32,205 nucleotides of DNA, taken from Ruminococcaceae bacterium UBA7080. GTDB lineage: Bacteria; Bacillota; Clostridia; Oscillospirales; Acutalibacteraceae. The stretch lies in assembly GCA_002493595.1 (NCBI GenBank), contig DKZG01000004.1, positions 1 through 32,205 on the forward strand, read 5' to 3'. Below the pieces are notes generated by a model. That model was not told where the DNA came from. It searched no databases and saw only the letters and a program-made list of their open reading frames with translations. The translations under genes were made by a program, and so were the position numbers. Positions 25,760-32,205 of the stretch are shown here, piece by piece; position 1 is the first letter of the stretch; each line of letters starts with the position of its first letter.

Positions 25760-26504
25760 AAAAATCTTTCAAACTGTTTTTATTTCCGCAGACAAAAGAG
25801 GTGATTTTATCTGCATCAAGCCTTCTTCCGTCAAATGTATATGCCTCACCACCTGCTTCCTGCAGTATAAGATAGGCTGCAGCCCAGTCCCATGGACGAA
25901 GTATCATTTCGTAGTATAAATCCGCTTTACCGCTTGCTACATAGCAGATATCGAGTGCTGCCGAACCCACACGTCTGACCTCTATTGCTTTATAAAAAAT
26001 CTTTTCGGTTAACTCAAATGTTTTGTGTGCCAGCTCATGCTCGTATGGGCAGGTGCCGAACAGTACAAGACTTTTTTCAATACTACATTCTGACACGTGA
26101 ATAGGTTTGCCGTTTAAAAAAGCACCTTTTCCTTTTTGTGCATAAAAAATATTGTTTAAGTCCGGGTCCAGAACAACACCCATGATTATTTCTCTGTCTT
26201 TTGCAAGGGCGACACTGATTGCGCTGTGCTGAAAGCCTTTTATAAAATTTGTAGTACCGTCAATCGGATCAATGATAAAGCAAAAACCGTCTCTTAGTCT
26301 TTTGTAACCTTTGCCTTCTTCACCTAAAAATTTGCAATCGGGGATAACTTTCTCAAGCTCGGCAAACAAAAAATCCTGTATCCTTTTATCATATTTTGTA
26401 ACAAGATTAACGGCTGATCCCTTGTCCTCAATTCCTAAATCACTGCCGGCGTTCTTATATATTTCACCTGCTTGTTTAACAATATTAATAATCTTATTCA
26501 GCAT
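25740..26504 (-). CDS. Inositol monophosphatase family protein
   Basis: A 254-residue Mg-dependent sugar/inositol phosphatase of the IMPase superfamily. The metal site is complete: Glu62-Glu63 in FLGEEGKGY, Asp79 and Asp82 in IIDPIDGTTNFIKG, and the later Asp in LRPWDWAAAYLILQEAGG. VGSAALDICYVASGKAD is also typical. The substrate could be myo-inositol-1-phosphate, another sugar phosphate, or 3',5'-bisphosphonucleoside; the sequence does not decide. The ATG at 26504 (first base on this strand) is chosen because GGAG lies 8 bases upstream and the resulting N-terminus MLNKIINIVKQAGEIY fits the family; the frame stays open for 19 more codons upstream, but those overlap the promoter. It is first in a two-gene unit with the radical SAM gene. 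Confidence 0.94.
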   Translation of the reverse strand: MLNKIINIVKQAGEIYKNAGSDLGIEDKGSAVNLVTKYDKRIQDFLFAELEKVIPDCKFLGEEGKGYKRLRDGFCFIIDPIDGTTNFIKGFQHSAISVALAKDREIIMGVVLDPDLNNIFYAQKGKGAFLNGKPIHVSECSIEKSLVLFGTCPYEHELAHKTFELTEKIFYKAIEVRRVGSAALDICYVASGKADLYYEMILRPWDWAAAYLILQEAGGEAYTFDGRRLDADKITSFVCGNKNSLKDFYEILQS

Positions 26505-26524
26505 AATATCATCTCCGTTTTCAT

Positions 26525-26552
26525 ATTGTATCACAAATGCAGAAAAAAACAA
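26525..26552 (-). promoter_or_regulatory. Promoter of the monophosphatase-radical SAM operon
   Basis: On the minus strand, TTGTTT (26547-26552) and TACAAT (26525-26530) are 16 bases apart, with TG one base before the -10 word. Transcription would begin about 15 bases before the start codon, leaving room for the GGAG site. It overlaps the codons of the longer reading of the gene, arguing for the shorter start. Confidence 0.6.
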
Positions 26553-26571
26553 CAAATTCATATTATAATTG

Positions 26572-26600
26572 TTGACTTAAACCTCTGCTTAGTTTAGAAT
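26572..26600 (+). promoter_or_regulatory. SigA promoter of murT-gatD
   Basis: TTGACT (26572-26577), a 17-base spacer and TAGAAT (26595-26600) make one of the best SigA-type matches in the window. The GTG start of murT is 30 bases downstream of the -10. It is back to back with the monophosphatase promoter. Confidence 0.75.
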
Positions 26601-26629
26601 TATTATAGATTTTTTTAGGATGTGATTTA

Positions 26630-28000
26630 GTGAAAGTCTTTTTAAGCTGCCTGGTTTGCAGACTGGTTACTTTTGTTCTGCAAAAATTGGGCAGGGGAGC
26701 AACGACCCTGCCCGGCAGAATAGCGCTTAAGGTTAAGCGTAATGTATTAACTGACCTTTCAAAAAATGTTAAGGTAATTATTGTTACCGGTACAAACGGA
26801 AAAACGACTTCTTGCCGAATTATCGAAGAGGGTCTTAAAACAGCAGGTAAAACGTATTTTATAAATAAATCCGGTGCGAACCTGATTACCGGCATAACTG
26901 CTTCCTTTATTATGAATTCCTCAATTACCGGCAGAAACAGAGCAGAATATGCTATTGTTGAGTGTGATGAGAATGCTTTTAGAGAGGTTTCAAGATATAT
27001 TCGTGCAGATGTTGTATTGGTTACAAATGTTTTTCGTGATCAGCTTGACAGATATGGTGAGGTAACGCATACATTAAATGCAATCAAGGAGTCGGTTAAA
27101 AATCTGCCTGATGCTGTTGTGTGCCTCAATGCTGACTGCTCTTTGACTTATTCAATGGCAAAGGAAATCGGCAATAGAATTGTAACATACGGCGTGAATA
27201 CAGCGTTTGATAAAAATGCCAAAGAACCTGAAATCTCAGATGCAAAATATTGTATCTTCTGTAAACATGAATATAAATATTCTTATCATACTTATGGCCA
27301 TCTGGGAGGATTTGAGTGCACAAAGTGCGGCTATAAAAGAATTTCGCCTCATTTTGCTGTTGACAGTGTTGAAGAACTTAAGCCTAACCACTCTGTTGTT
27401 ATAACCGATTTTTGCGGCGATAAAAATATAACCAAAATTAATATTGGCGGAACCTATAATATTTATAATGCAATCGGATGCTCAGCTGCAATGTCAGCTC
27501 TCGGTCTCAGTAATAAAATAATCTATACTGCTCTTGAAAATTTCAATGGTGCTTTCGGCAGAATGGAGCAGTTTGAAAGCCAAGAGAACAAAATCAATAT
27601 TATTCTTGTTAAAAACCCGGCAGGATTCAGCCAGACCATGAGCTTTTTAAAGTCAATTGAAGATGATTATACTTTAATTCTGTCACTCAATGACAATGCT
27701 GCCGACGGGCGTGATATCAGTTGGATTTGGGATGTAGATTTTTCCGGTATATTTGATAAGAGCAATGTGAAGAATATATACGTTTCAGGCAAGCGCTGCT
27801 ATGATATGGCAATACGTGTAAAATATGAAGGTGTTGCCGCAGAATGCATTAAAGTTATCGAAAATGAAGATTATAATAAGCTTGTGGATATAGCTATTGC
27901 ACAGGGCAGGGATGTTTATATTGTTCCGACATATACATCCATGATGACAATGCGTCCGGTCATCGCTAAAAGATTAGGAGGTAAGGAATTTTGGGAATGA
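26630..28000 (+). CDS. murT: Lipid II isoglutaminyl synthase, Mur ligase-like subunit MurT
   Basis: With GatD it amidates the alpha-carboxyl of D-glutamate in lipid II to D-isoglutamine at the inner face of the membrane. The 456-residue protein has the Mur ligase P-loop GTNGKTT (54-60), YAIVECDENAF, TNVFRDQLDRYGE and a four-cysteine zinc ribbon (Cys208, Cys211, Cys230, Cys233) inserted in the central domain, as in known MurT. The C-terminal DUF1727 region (about 310-450) includes NPAGFSQTMSFLK and LSLNDNAADGRDISWIWD, with the Asp expected for catalysis. The start is GTG with AGGA (26617-26620) 9 bases upstream. The stop overlaps the gatD start. Length and domains are normal. Confidence 0.96.
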   Translation: MKVFLSCLVCRLVTFVLQKLGRGATTLPGRIALKVKRNVLTDLSKNVKVIIVTGTNGKTTSCRIIEEGLKTAGKTYFINKSGANLITGITASFIMNSSITGRNRAEYAIVECDENAFREVSRYIRADVVLVTNVFRDQLDRYGEVTHTLNAIKESVKNLPDAVVCLNADCSLTYSMAKEIGNRIVTYGVNTAFDKNAKEPEISDAKYCIFCKHEYKYSYHTYGHLGGFECTKCGYKRISPHFAVDSVEELKPNHSVVITDFCGDKNITKINIGGTYNIYNAIGCSAAMSALGLSNKIIYTALENFNGAFGRMEQFESQENKINIILVKNPAGFSQTMSFLKSIEDDYTLILSLNDNAADGRDISWIWDVDFSGIFDKSNVKNIYVSGKRCYDMAIRVKYEGVAAECIKVIENEDYNKLVDIAIAQGRDVYIVPTYTSMMTMRPVIAKRLGGKEFWE

Positions 28001-28719
28001 TAATCAGAATAGCACACCTCTATCCGGATATGCTTAATCTTTATGGCGATAGAGGCAATATAATAACCCTTACCGAAAGAATGAAAGTAAGGGGAATTGA
28101 GGTTTATACCGATGCTGTTACAATGGGGAAAAGTTTTAACAGCGATGATTATGATATACTTTTCATCGGCGGCGGTCAGGATTTTGAGCAGGATGTACTT
28201 CTCGATGACCTCAAGAAGGGAAAAGACAAAGAAATCAATAAGGCCATTCACAGTGGCAGGGTGATGCTTGCAATATGCGGCGGTTATCAGATGCTTGGTA
28301 AATACTATAAGACCTATGATGGCAAATTGCTTGAATATATGGGTGCTCTTGATTTTTATACCGAGGGTAAGGAAGAACGCATGATCGGCAACTATGCCTT
28401 TAAAATGAAAGAAGGGATAGAGGTCATAGGTTTTGAAAATCACAGCGGCAGAACGTATCTGGGCAAAGGCGTTGAACCCCTGGGGAAAATGATAAAAGGC
28501 TATGGAAATAACGGCGAAGACGGTACAGAGGGCGTTCGGTTTTTAAATACCTTCGGCACATATTCACATGGTCCTGTATTACCTAAAAATCCTGAATTTG
28601 CCGACCTTTTAATATCAAAAGCAATTGAAAACAAATATGGCAAGTCAGAGCTTGTACCTCTTAATGATTTGTTAGAGTCAAAGGCCAGAGCTCAGGTTAT
28701 GAAATTGTATATTAAATAG
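27997..28719 (+). CDS. gatD: Lipid II isoglutaminyl synthase, glutamine amidotransferase subunit GatD
   Basis: Supplies ammonia from glutamine to MurT. The 240-residue class I-type (CobB/CobQ-like) glutaminase has the nucleophile Cys94 in AICGGYQMLG and the catalytic-histidine region GTYSHGPVLPKNPEFADLL; FIGGGQDFEQDVL is typical of GatD. The ATG at 27997 overlaps the murT stop (ATGA), with AAGGA 9 bases upstream; a TTG at 27991 behind AGGAGG (27975-27980) is an alternative that adds two residues. The overlap fits the fixed 1:1 complex known for MurT-GatD. It is the last gene before a convergent hairpin. Confidence 0.96.
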   Translation: MIIRIAHLYPDMLNLYGDRGNIITLTERMKVRGIEVYTDAVTMGKSFNSDDYDILFIGGGQDFEQDVLLDDLKKGKDKEINKAIHSGRVMLAICGGYQMLGKYYKTYDGKLLEYMGALDFYTEGKEERMIGNYAFKMKEGIEVIGFENHSGRTYLGKGVEPLGKMIKGYGNNGEDGTEGVRFLNTFGTYSHGPVLPKNPEFADLLISKAIENKYGKSELVPLNDLLESKARAQVMKLYIK

Positions 28720-28734
28720 AATATAGTATGCTAT

Positions 28735-28808
28735 GCCTTTTATATGAAGAATTAAAGGCAGAAAGAGTAAAGCCGGGATAATGAAGTATTTGCTTCATTA
28801 TCCCGGCT
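28735..28808. terminator. Convergent terminator region with two hairpins (gatD / yhgE-like gene)
   Basis: The main hairpin has a perfect 16-bp stem, AGCCGGGATAATGAAG (28771-28786) with its complement (28793-28808), around the loop TATTTG. T-rich stretches next to it are short on both sides (TATTTT on the right). Upstream, GCCTTT (28735-28740) and AAAGGC (28754-28759) can form a smaller hairpin. It lies between gatD and the convergent membrane protein gene and probably ends both messages. Confidence 0.75.
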
Positions 28809-28823
28809 GATATTTTCAGCTTC

Positions 28824-31418
28824 TTATGCGTTTAGTGCTTGCTTTTTATTTTTATTTTTTGAAATGAGAATGCATATTGCTGATAGAATTAGGAATGCTG
28901 CCATATAAAGAAGTATAATCAAAGCATATTTTAATGCCTGTGCATTAGCTTCTCCGCTGATTGCCTCTTTGAAGAGCAGAGTTGAATATGTCATAGGCAG
29001 GAATTTATTAATGGCTTTGAAAAATCCTGACTGTGTTTCAATCGGGAATGTTCCTGCACACGAGGTTAACTGCAGGATAAGCAGCAGCAGTGCAATGAAT
29101 TTGCCTGCGTCTTGCAAATGCATAATACAAAACTGAATGATTGCCATAAAGGCAAGGGATACAAGCCAGCACGACAGGAAGAGAAGAACGGTATTATTTA
29201 CTGTTATTTCAAGAATGTACTTAATTACCACAGCCAGCAATATTCCTTGGGCAGAGCTTATAGCAATGAAACTAAACTGCCTGATAACGGGATTTTTTGA
29301 ATCTTTGGTAAGTTTGCCGAGCTTTTTATGATAATCAAGATATATGCCAAAGAAAATCATCAGTCCGCCAACCCACAGTGACAGTCCCATAAAGTAAGGT
29401 GCAAATGCCGAGCCGTAGTTTTCGACCGGCTGAACATAACTGGTTTTGGTTACTACAGGTTCTGAAGCATATCCCGGCAGACCTTCAAGCGCTTTAAGCT
29501 GTTTATTGCTGCTTTTTACAGTTTCATCAACACCCATATCGGCAGTGCTGATGCCATTTTTCAGCTCCTCAGTGCCTGAAAGCAGTGCGTCGGTTCCTTT
29601 TTTCAAAGTGTCGGTACCACCATTTAAGGTATCAGCACCGCTGAATAATGATTGGGTTCCCTGTGTCAGTTTGCCGGCACCGTCAACAAGACTGTCAGCA
29701 CCATTTGCCAGAGCGCTTATTCCATTCACAAGCTGCGGGGCTTTTTCATCAAGCTCGTTTGTTCCGGCTTTAATTCTTTTTGCTCCGTTGGCTGCCGCTG
29801 ATACACCGTCTGTGTAGGATTTAACACCTTTATCTATTTGAACAGCACCATCATTAAGTGCTTTTGCACCATCATTTATTGTTTTATTATTAGAGGTTAA
29901 TGTGTCAAGTCCGATATTAAGACTTTTCATACCGTCTTTCAGTTGTGCAGCATTGTTATCAAGTGCTTTTAGACCCTCTTCAAGAGCATACGCTCCGCCG
30001 AGAAGTGTCTGAGGACTGTTTTGCTTTCCAATGCCATCCTGTACAAAACTAAGTCCCTGATGGAGTTGTGCAGTGTTCGTTTTAACTGTTCTCATACCGT
30101 CAGTAAGCCGGTTAACTCCCGTGTTTAATTCAGATGTACCTTGTGCAAGTTCAGGCAATGTTTCCTGCAGTGCATACAGATAATTCATTGCGTATGCAAG
30201 GTCACTGCTGCTGCCTGTTTTTTGATATGAGGTTAAATAATTTATTGCAGTATTATAAGTCTTGCTGAATGATTCTGCAGAAGATTTTAAATTTTCTGCT
30301 GCGCTGTCAAGTGCTTTTAAATTGCTTTCACTCGCTGCTGTATTAAGATATAAAATTGATTTGTCAACTTCGGATGCTATTTGGTTAATTCCGTTTGCGG
30401 TATTCTGAATACCTTGTGTAAGCTTTTGAGCACCGGTATAAACTGTTGCTACACCGTCCGTGTATGTGTTTAAGCCGTTGTTAAGTGTTTTGGCGCCATC
30501 TGAAGCACTTGTTACGCCGGCAGTATAAGTATTAATGCCCTGATATAGTACTGTGCTGCCTTCTTTAAGCTGCAAAGTACCTGTTTTTATTGTGTCATTG
30601 TTGGCTGCAATAGTGGTCATAGCATCGCTGAGCGTATTTGCACCGCTGTTTAAATCTGCTATTCCATCAGATAATACAGGAGATGCAGTATTTAAAGTGT
30701 TAGTTGCGTTTTGAAGTCTGAGAAGTCCGTTTTTTAATTCGACAGCACCGCTGTTTACTTTTTTACTGCCATCTGCTAAAGCGACAGATCCTTTGTTTAA
30801 AGTATCAGCACCGTTGTGAAGTTTGGCAGTTGCGTTGTTAAGCTTGCTTGAGCCGTTATAAAGCTTTCCCAGTCCGTCTTGCAGCTCTCCCATTTCATCA
30901 GGTATGCTGTTTAATTTGCTGCAAAGTGTACTGATTATTTCTTCATCAATTTTTCCGTTTACAGATTCTTTAATCTGAGGCATTGCATTTTCCAGAATTT
31001 GAGCTGCAAGGTAGTTCTTTTTCTGATTAGCAATATAAGTTATTTGGCCGTGTACTTTTTCGGTATTCTCAGAAGCGGTTGATATCGATGCAGAAAGATT
31101 ATCCGGAATAATTATTGCAGCATAATACTTATTTTCAAGTACACCGTTTCGTGCGTCCTCCTCTTCGGTAAATATAAATTTTACTGTGTTTTTTTCTTTC
31201 AATTCTTCGCAGATTTCACTGCCGACATTTCTGGGTGAATGATTAATTTTTGCTCCTTTATCAAGATTTACCACTGCAACCGGTACATCGTTGAGCCGGG
31301 CATATGGATCCCAAAATGCATTTAGATAAAAGTAGCTGTAAAGCAATGGGATTACCAATACTCCTATTATAATCGCCGCTTTCATTATTACATTTGTTTT
31401 TTTATGATTTACAGACAT
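28824..31418 (-). CDS. YhgE/Pip-family membrane protein with long heptad-repeat ectodomain
   Basis: An 864-residue membrane protein. One N-terminal helix (about 13-33, AAIIIGVLVIPLLYSYFYL) is followed by the family motif FWDPYARLNDVPVAVVNLDK and an extracellular domain. Residues about 175-640 are built from heptads of the form LxxGxxx (for example LYNGSSKLNNATAKLHNGAD), a long helical stalk. At least five C-terminal transmembrane helices follow (about 670-855), with a basic end. Relatives include Lactococcus Pip, a phage receptor, and Bacillus YhgE; the helix-stalk layout also resembles EsaA/YueB and ABC-2 type permeases. The cellular role is not known to me. AAGGAGGG is 6 bases before the ATG. 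Upstream (31419-31551) a TATAAT on this strand (31490-31495) has no matching -35, so its promoter is unclear. Confidence 0.93.
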   Translation of the reverse strand: MSVNHKKTNVIMKAAIIIGVLVIPLLYSYFYLNAFWDPYARLNDVPVAVVNLDKGAKINHSPRNVGSEICEELKEKNTVKFIFTEEEDARNGVLENKYYAAIIIPDNLSASISTASENTEKVHGQITYIANQKKNYLAAQILENAMPQIKESVNGKIDEEIISTLCSKLNSIPDEMGELQDGLGKLYNGSSKLNNATAKLHNGADTLNKGSVALADGSKKVNSGAVELKNGLLRLQNATNTLNTASPVLSDGIADLNSGANTLSDAMTTIAANNDTIKTGTLQLKEGSTVLYQGINTYTAGVTSASDGAKTLNNGLNTYTDGVATVYTGAQKLTQGIQNTANGINQIASEVDKSILYLNTAASESNLKALDSAAENLKSSAESFSKTYNTAINYLTSYQKTGSSSDLAYAMNYLYALQETLPELAQGTSELNTGVNRLTDGMRTVKTNTAQLHQGLSFVQDGIGKQNSPQTLLGGAYALEEGLKALDNNAAQLKDGMKSLNIGLDTLTSNNKTINDGAKALNDGAVQIDKGVKSYTDGVSAAANGAKRIKAGTNELDEKAPQLVNGISALANGADSLVDGAGKLTQGTQSLFSGADTLNGGTDTLKKGTDALLSGTEELKNGISTADMGVDETVKSSNKQLKALEGLPGYASEPVVTKTSYVQPVENYGSAFAPYFMGLSLWVGGLMIFFGIYLDYHKKLGKLTKDSKNPVIRQFSFIAISSAQGILLAVVIKYILEITVNNTVLLFLSCWLVSLAFMAIIQFCIMHLQDAGKFIALLLLILQLTSCAGTFPIETQSGFFKAINKFLPMTYSTLLFKEAISGEANAQALKYALIILLYMAAFLILSAICILISKNKNKKQALNA

Positions 31419-31540
31419 TTTTAACCCTCCTTATTAACGTTCTGTAAATTTCTTTAATACACATTGTAATACCAAAACCGCTGAAAGTAATTATACAGTT
31501 TTGCTTGATTGTATGTTTTTTTACACTGCTGTTTTTTTGT

Positions 31541-31574
31541 ATAAAAAATAACGGACGGATTTAATATCCGTCCG
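31541..31574 (-). terminator. Terminator of the spore-coat gene pair
   Basis: CGGACGGAT (31552-31560) pairs with ATCCGTCCG (31566-31574) around TTAAT. On the minus strand the stem is followed by TTATTTTTTATAC, a good T run. It begins 16 bases after the stop of the coat gene at 31591. Confidence 0.88.
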
Positions 31575-31590
31575 AAATATATTGCTCAAA

Positions 31591-31842
31591 TTATTGCATC
31601 TGCGGGTCAAATTTCATTTTTACTGACATAACCTTGTTTTGTTCAGCCTGTTCTGTGGGATACCAGCCTTTTTCAGTCATTTTGTCATAAATTGTATCCT
31701 GCATAGTGAGTGCACTGTTAAGAGCACTGTTAAATGTTTGGTGCACATTATCTGTCGACGATTCTATTGTTCCGTGAAGAAACAAATCGCACACACCTTT
31801 TTCCAAAAGTAAAATATTTTCCATCAAGTTTTTATCGTCCAT
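31591..31842 (-). CDS. Small spore-coat protein, CotF-like
   Basis: An 83-residue protein that resembles the coat F domain family (CotF-like), proteins of the endospore coat. It is mostly helical: NLMENILLLEKGVCDLFLHG, then SALNSALTMQDTIYDKMTEK, and ends GWYPTEQAEQNKV. The LL.KG..DL and Y..M...GWY patterns are those seen in coat F proteins. The start has a perfect AAGGAGG about 7 bases upstream. It is 20 bases downstream of a second coat-type gene on the same strand, and a terminator follows. Confidence 0.8.
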   Translation of the reverse strand: MDDKNLMENILLLEKGVCDLFLHGTIESSTDNVHQTFNSALNSALTMQDTIYDKMTEKGWYPTEQAEQNKVMSVKMKFDPQMQ

Positions 31843-31862
31843 TGTATTTTCCTCCTTAAGTT

Positions 31863-32036
31863 TTAAAGCAAACTGTAAAAGTTCTGAAAAATCTGCTGAT
31901 GTGTTTGGCCCATTTCCTCAACATAAGATTTTAATTGCGGATCCTGCATCTGATTCGCGGTTTCGCAGCATTTTGACTGAAAATACTTTGCGTGACTGAG
32001 TGCATCTTCAATATAAAGTAATTCTTTTGTTGTCAT
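31863..32036 (-). CDS. Very small spore-coat protein, CotF-like
   Basis: A 57-residue, helix-rich protein starting MTTKELLYIEDALSHAKYF and containing KCCETANQMQDPQLKSYV and HQQIFQNFYSLL. It resembles small coat F-related proteins of Clostridia and is probably an endospore coat component. The ATG at 32036 (minus strand) has GGGAGG about 10 bases upstream. An upstream ATG at 32066 is rejected because it has no ribosome site and would lie at or before the predicted transcription start of the SigG-like promoter. It has two adjacent Cys residues, which could cross-link in the coat. It is first of a two-gene unit. Confidence 0.75.
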   Translation of the reverse strand: MTTKELLYIEDALSHAKYFQSKCCETANQMQDPQLKSYVEEMGQTHQQIFQNFYSLL

Positions 32037-32069
32037 ACTTTTCAAACCTCCCGTTAAAAATTTCATTAT

Positions 32070-32098
32070 TATTTTGCCATATAACGGAAAACTTATAC
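32070..32098 (-). promoter_or_regulatory. SigG/SigF-like sporulation promoter of the coat gene pair
   Basis: On the minus strand GTATA (32094-32098) and CAAAATA (32070-32076) are separated by 17 bases. SigG promoters follow roughly GnATR, 17-18 bases, CATnnTA; one base differs here in the -10. The placement gives a leader of about 25 bases containing the GGGAGG site. The AT-rich context makes chance similarity possible, but genes and promoter type agree. Confidence 0.45.
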
Positions 32099-32137
32099 AT
32101 TAAAAATAATGCATGTTTTTATTAAAAATTTTGTTTT

Positions 32138-32177
32138 ATAAAAAAAGAAAAACACCCAAACATAGGTGTTTTTCTTT
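32138..32177 (-). terminator. Terminator downstream of the tRNA gene
   Basis: AAAGAAAAACACC (32144-32156) pairs over 13 bp with GGTGTTTTTCTTT (32165-32177) around CAAACATA. Read on the minus strand it starts at the last base of the tRNA CCA end and runs into a T-rich stretch. It ends the tRNA transcript. Confidence 0.88.
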
Positions 32178-32205
32178 GGCGCAGAGGGTGGGATTCGAAC
32201 CCACG
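32177..32205 (-). tRNA. tRNA 3' end, partial (possibly tRNA-Ser)
   Basis: On the minus strand the window edge enters a T arm: stem GTGGG, loop TTCGAAT, stem CCCAC, then the 3' half of the acceptor stem CCTCTGC, discriminator G and an encoded CCA. The T-loop sequence and CCA end are unmistakable. The anticodon is outside the window. A G discriminator with this acceptor half is common in bacterial tRNA-Ser, so Ser is a guess only. Confidence 0.9.

Noticed and set aside
26505..26561. Longer N-terminus for the inositol monophosphatase family protein
   Set aside because: The extra codons overlap a good promoter and the ribosome binding site and do not fit the family start.
28824..31418. Periodic repeats in the DNA, resembling a repeat array, and a plus-strand frame at 29446-29817
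   Set aside because: The period is 21 bases (seven codons) of the heptad protein, the copies are degenerate, and there are no constant spacers; the opposite frame is a by-product of the biased codons.
31490..31495. TATAAT (minus strand) as a promoter of the YhgE/Pip-type gene
   Set aside because: The -35 position reads AAACAT, so evidence is too weak to list it as a feature.
32037..32066. Longer start for the 57-residue coat protein
   Set aside because: No ribosome binding site, and it would lie at or before the predicted transcription start.
1..32205. CRISPR arrays, insertion sequences, phage or toxin-antitoxin genes
   Set aside because: I found no spaced identical repeats, transposase motifs, flanking duplications or recognisable defence genes; the glycan island has similar base use to its neighbours.

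Overview
The window looks like a chromosomal segment of a spore-forming, low-GC Gram-positive bacterium of the class Clostridia, probably a gut member of the Oscillospirales/Ruminococcaceae. The order is an inference from gene order and gene content; no 16S rRNA gene is present. Support for this comes from the block rnc - radical SAM - smc - ftsY, the run nadD-yqeK-rsfS-leuS, a MurT/GatD lipid II amidation pair, two small spore-coat proteins, strong GGAGG ribosome binding sites and AT-rich promoters.

Bases 1-17899 are a long housekeeping block, all on the + strand. After the last 20 codons of an unidentified gene and its terminator come an rRNA 2'-O-methyltransferase, dprA, topA, trmFO, plsX, rnc, an Elp3-like radical SAM gene, smc, ftsY, rdgB, yhbY, nadD, yqeK, rsfS and leuS. 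Gaps are at most about 25 bp and many stops and starts overlap, so this reads as one or a few long operons. It joins RNA modification, DNA topology and segregation, lipid synthesis, NAD synthesis, nucleotide-pool cleaning and translation. A strong bidirectional terminator closes it.

Bases 17892-24817 are a compact glycan island. A minus-strand AraC-type regulator diverges from a plus-strand operon of a membrane-anchored, exported metallophosphoesterase, a cytoplasmic GH38 alpha-mannosidase and a cytoplasmic GH29 alpha-L-fucosidase. Terminator hairpins that work in both directions bound it, and it sits between housekeeping genes. Its likely job is use of mannose- and fucose-containing glycans, perhaps host N-glycans. 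No transporter is present in the window.

Bases 24893-28808 hold a minus-strand pair (inositol monophosphatase family, then a TIGR01212-type radical SAM protein) divergent from murT-gatD, which amidates D-glutamate in lipid II. The divergent promoters are readable.

Bases 28824-32205 are on the minus strand: a very large YhgE/Pip-type membrane protein with a heptad-repeat ectodomain, a two-gene spore-coat operon with a SigG-like promoter, and the 3' end of a tRNA (perhaps tRNA-Ser) with its terminator. No mobile element, CRISPR array, phage gene or toxin system was seen. No gene-free stretch exceeds 300 bases. I do not see an undescribed multi-gene system that the sequence proves. The least explained parts are the phosphoesterase/glycosidase island, the Elp3-like protein without an acetyltransferase domain, and the YhbY protein with a long basic tail.
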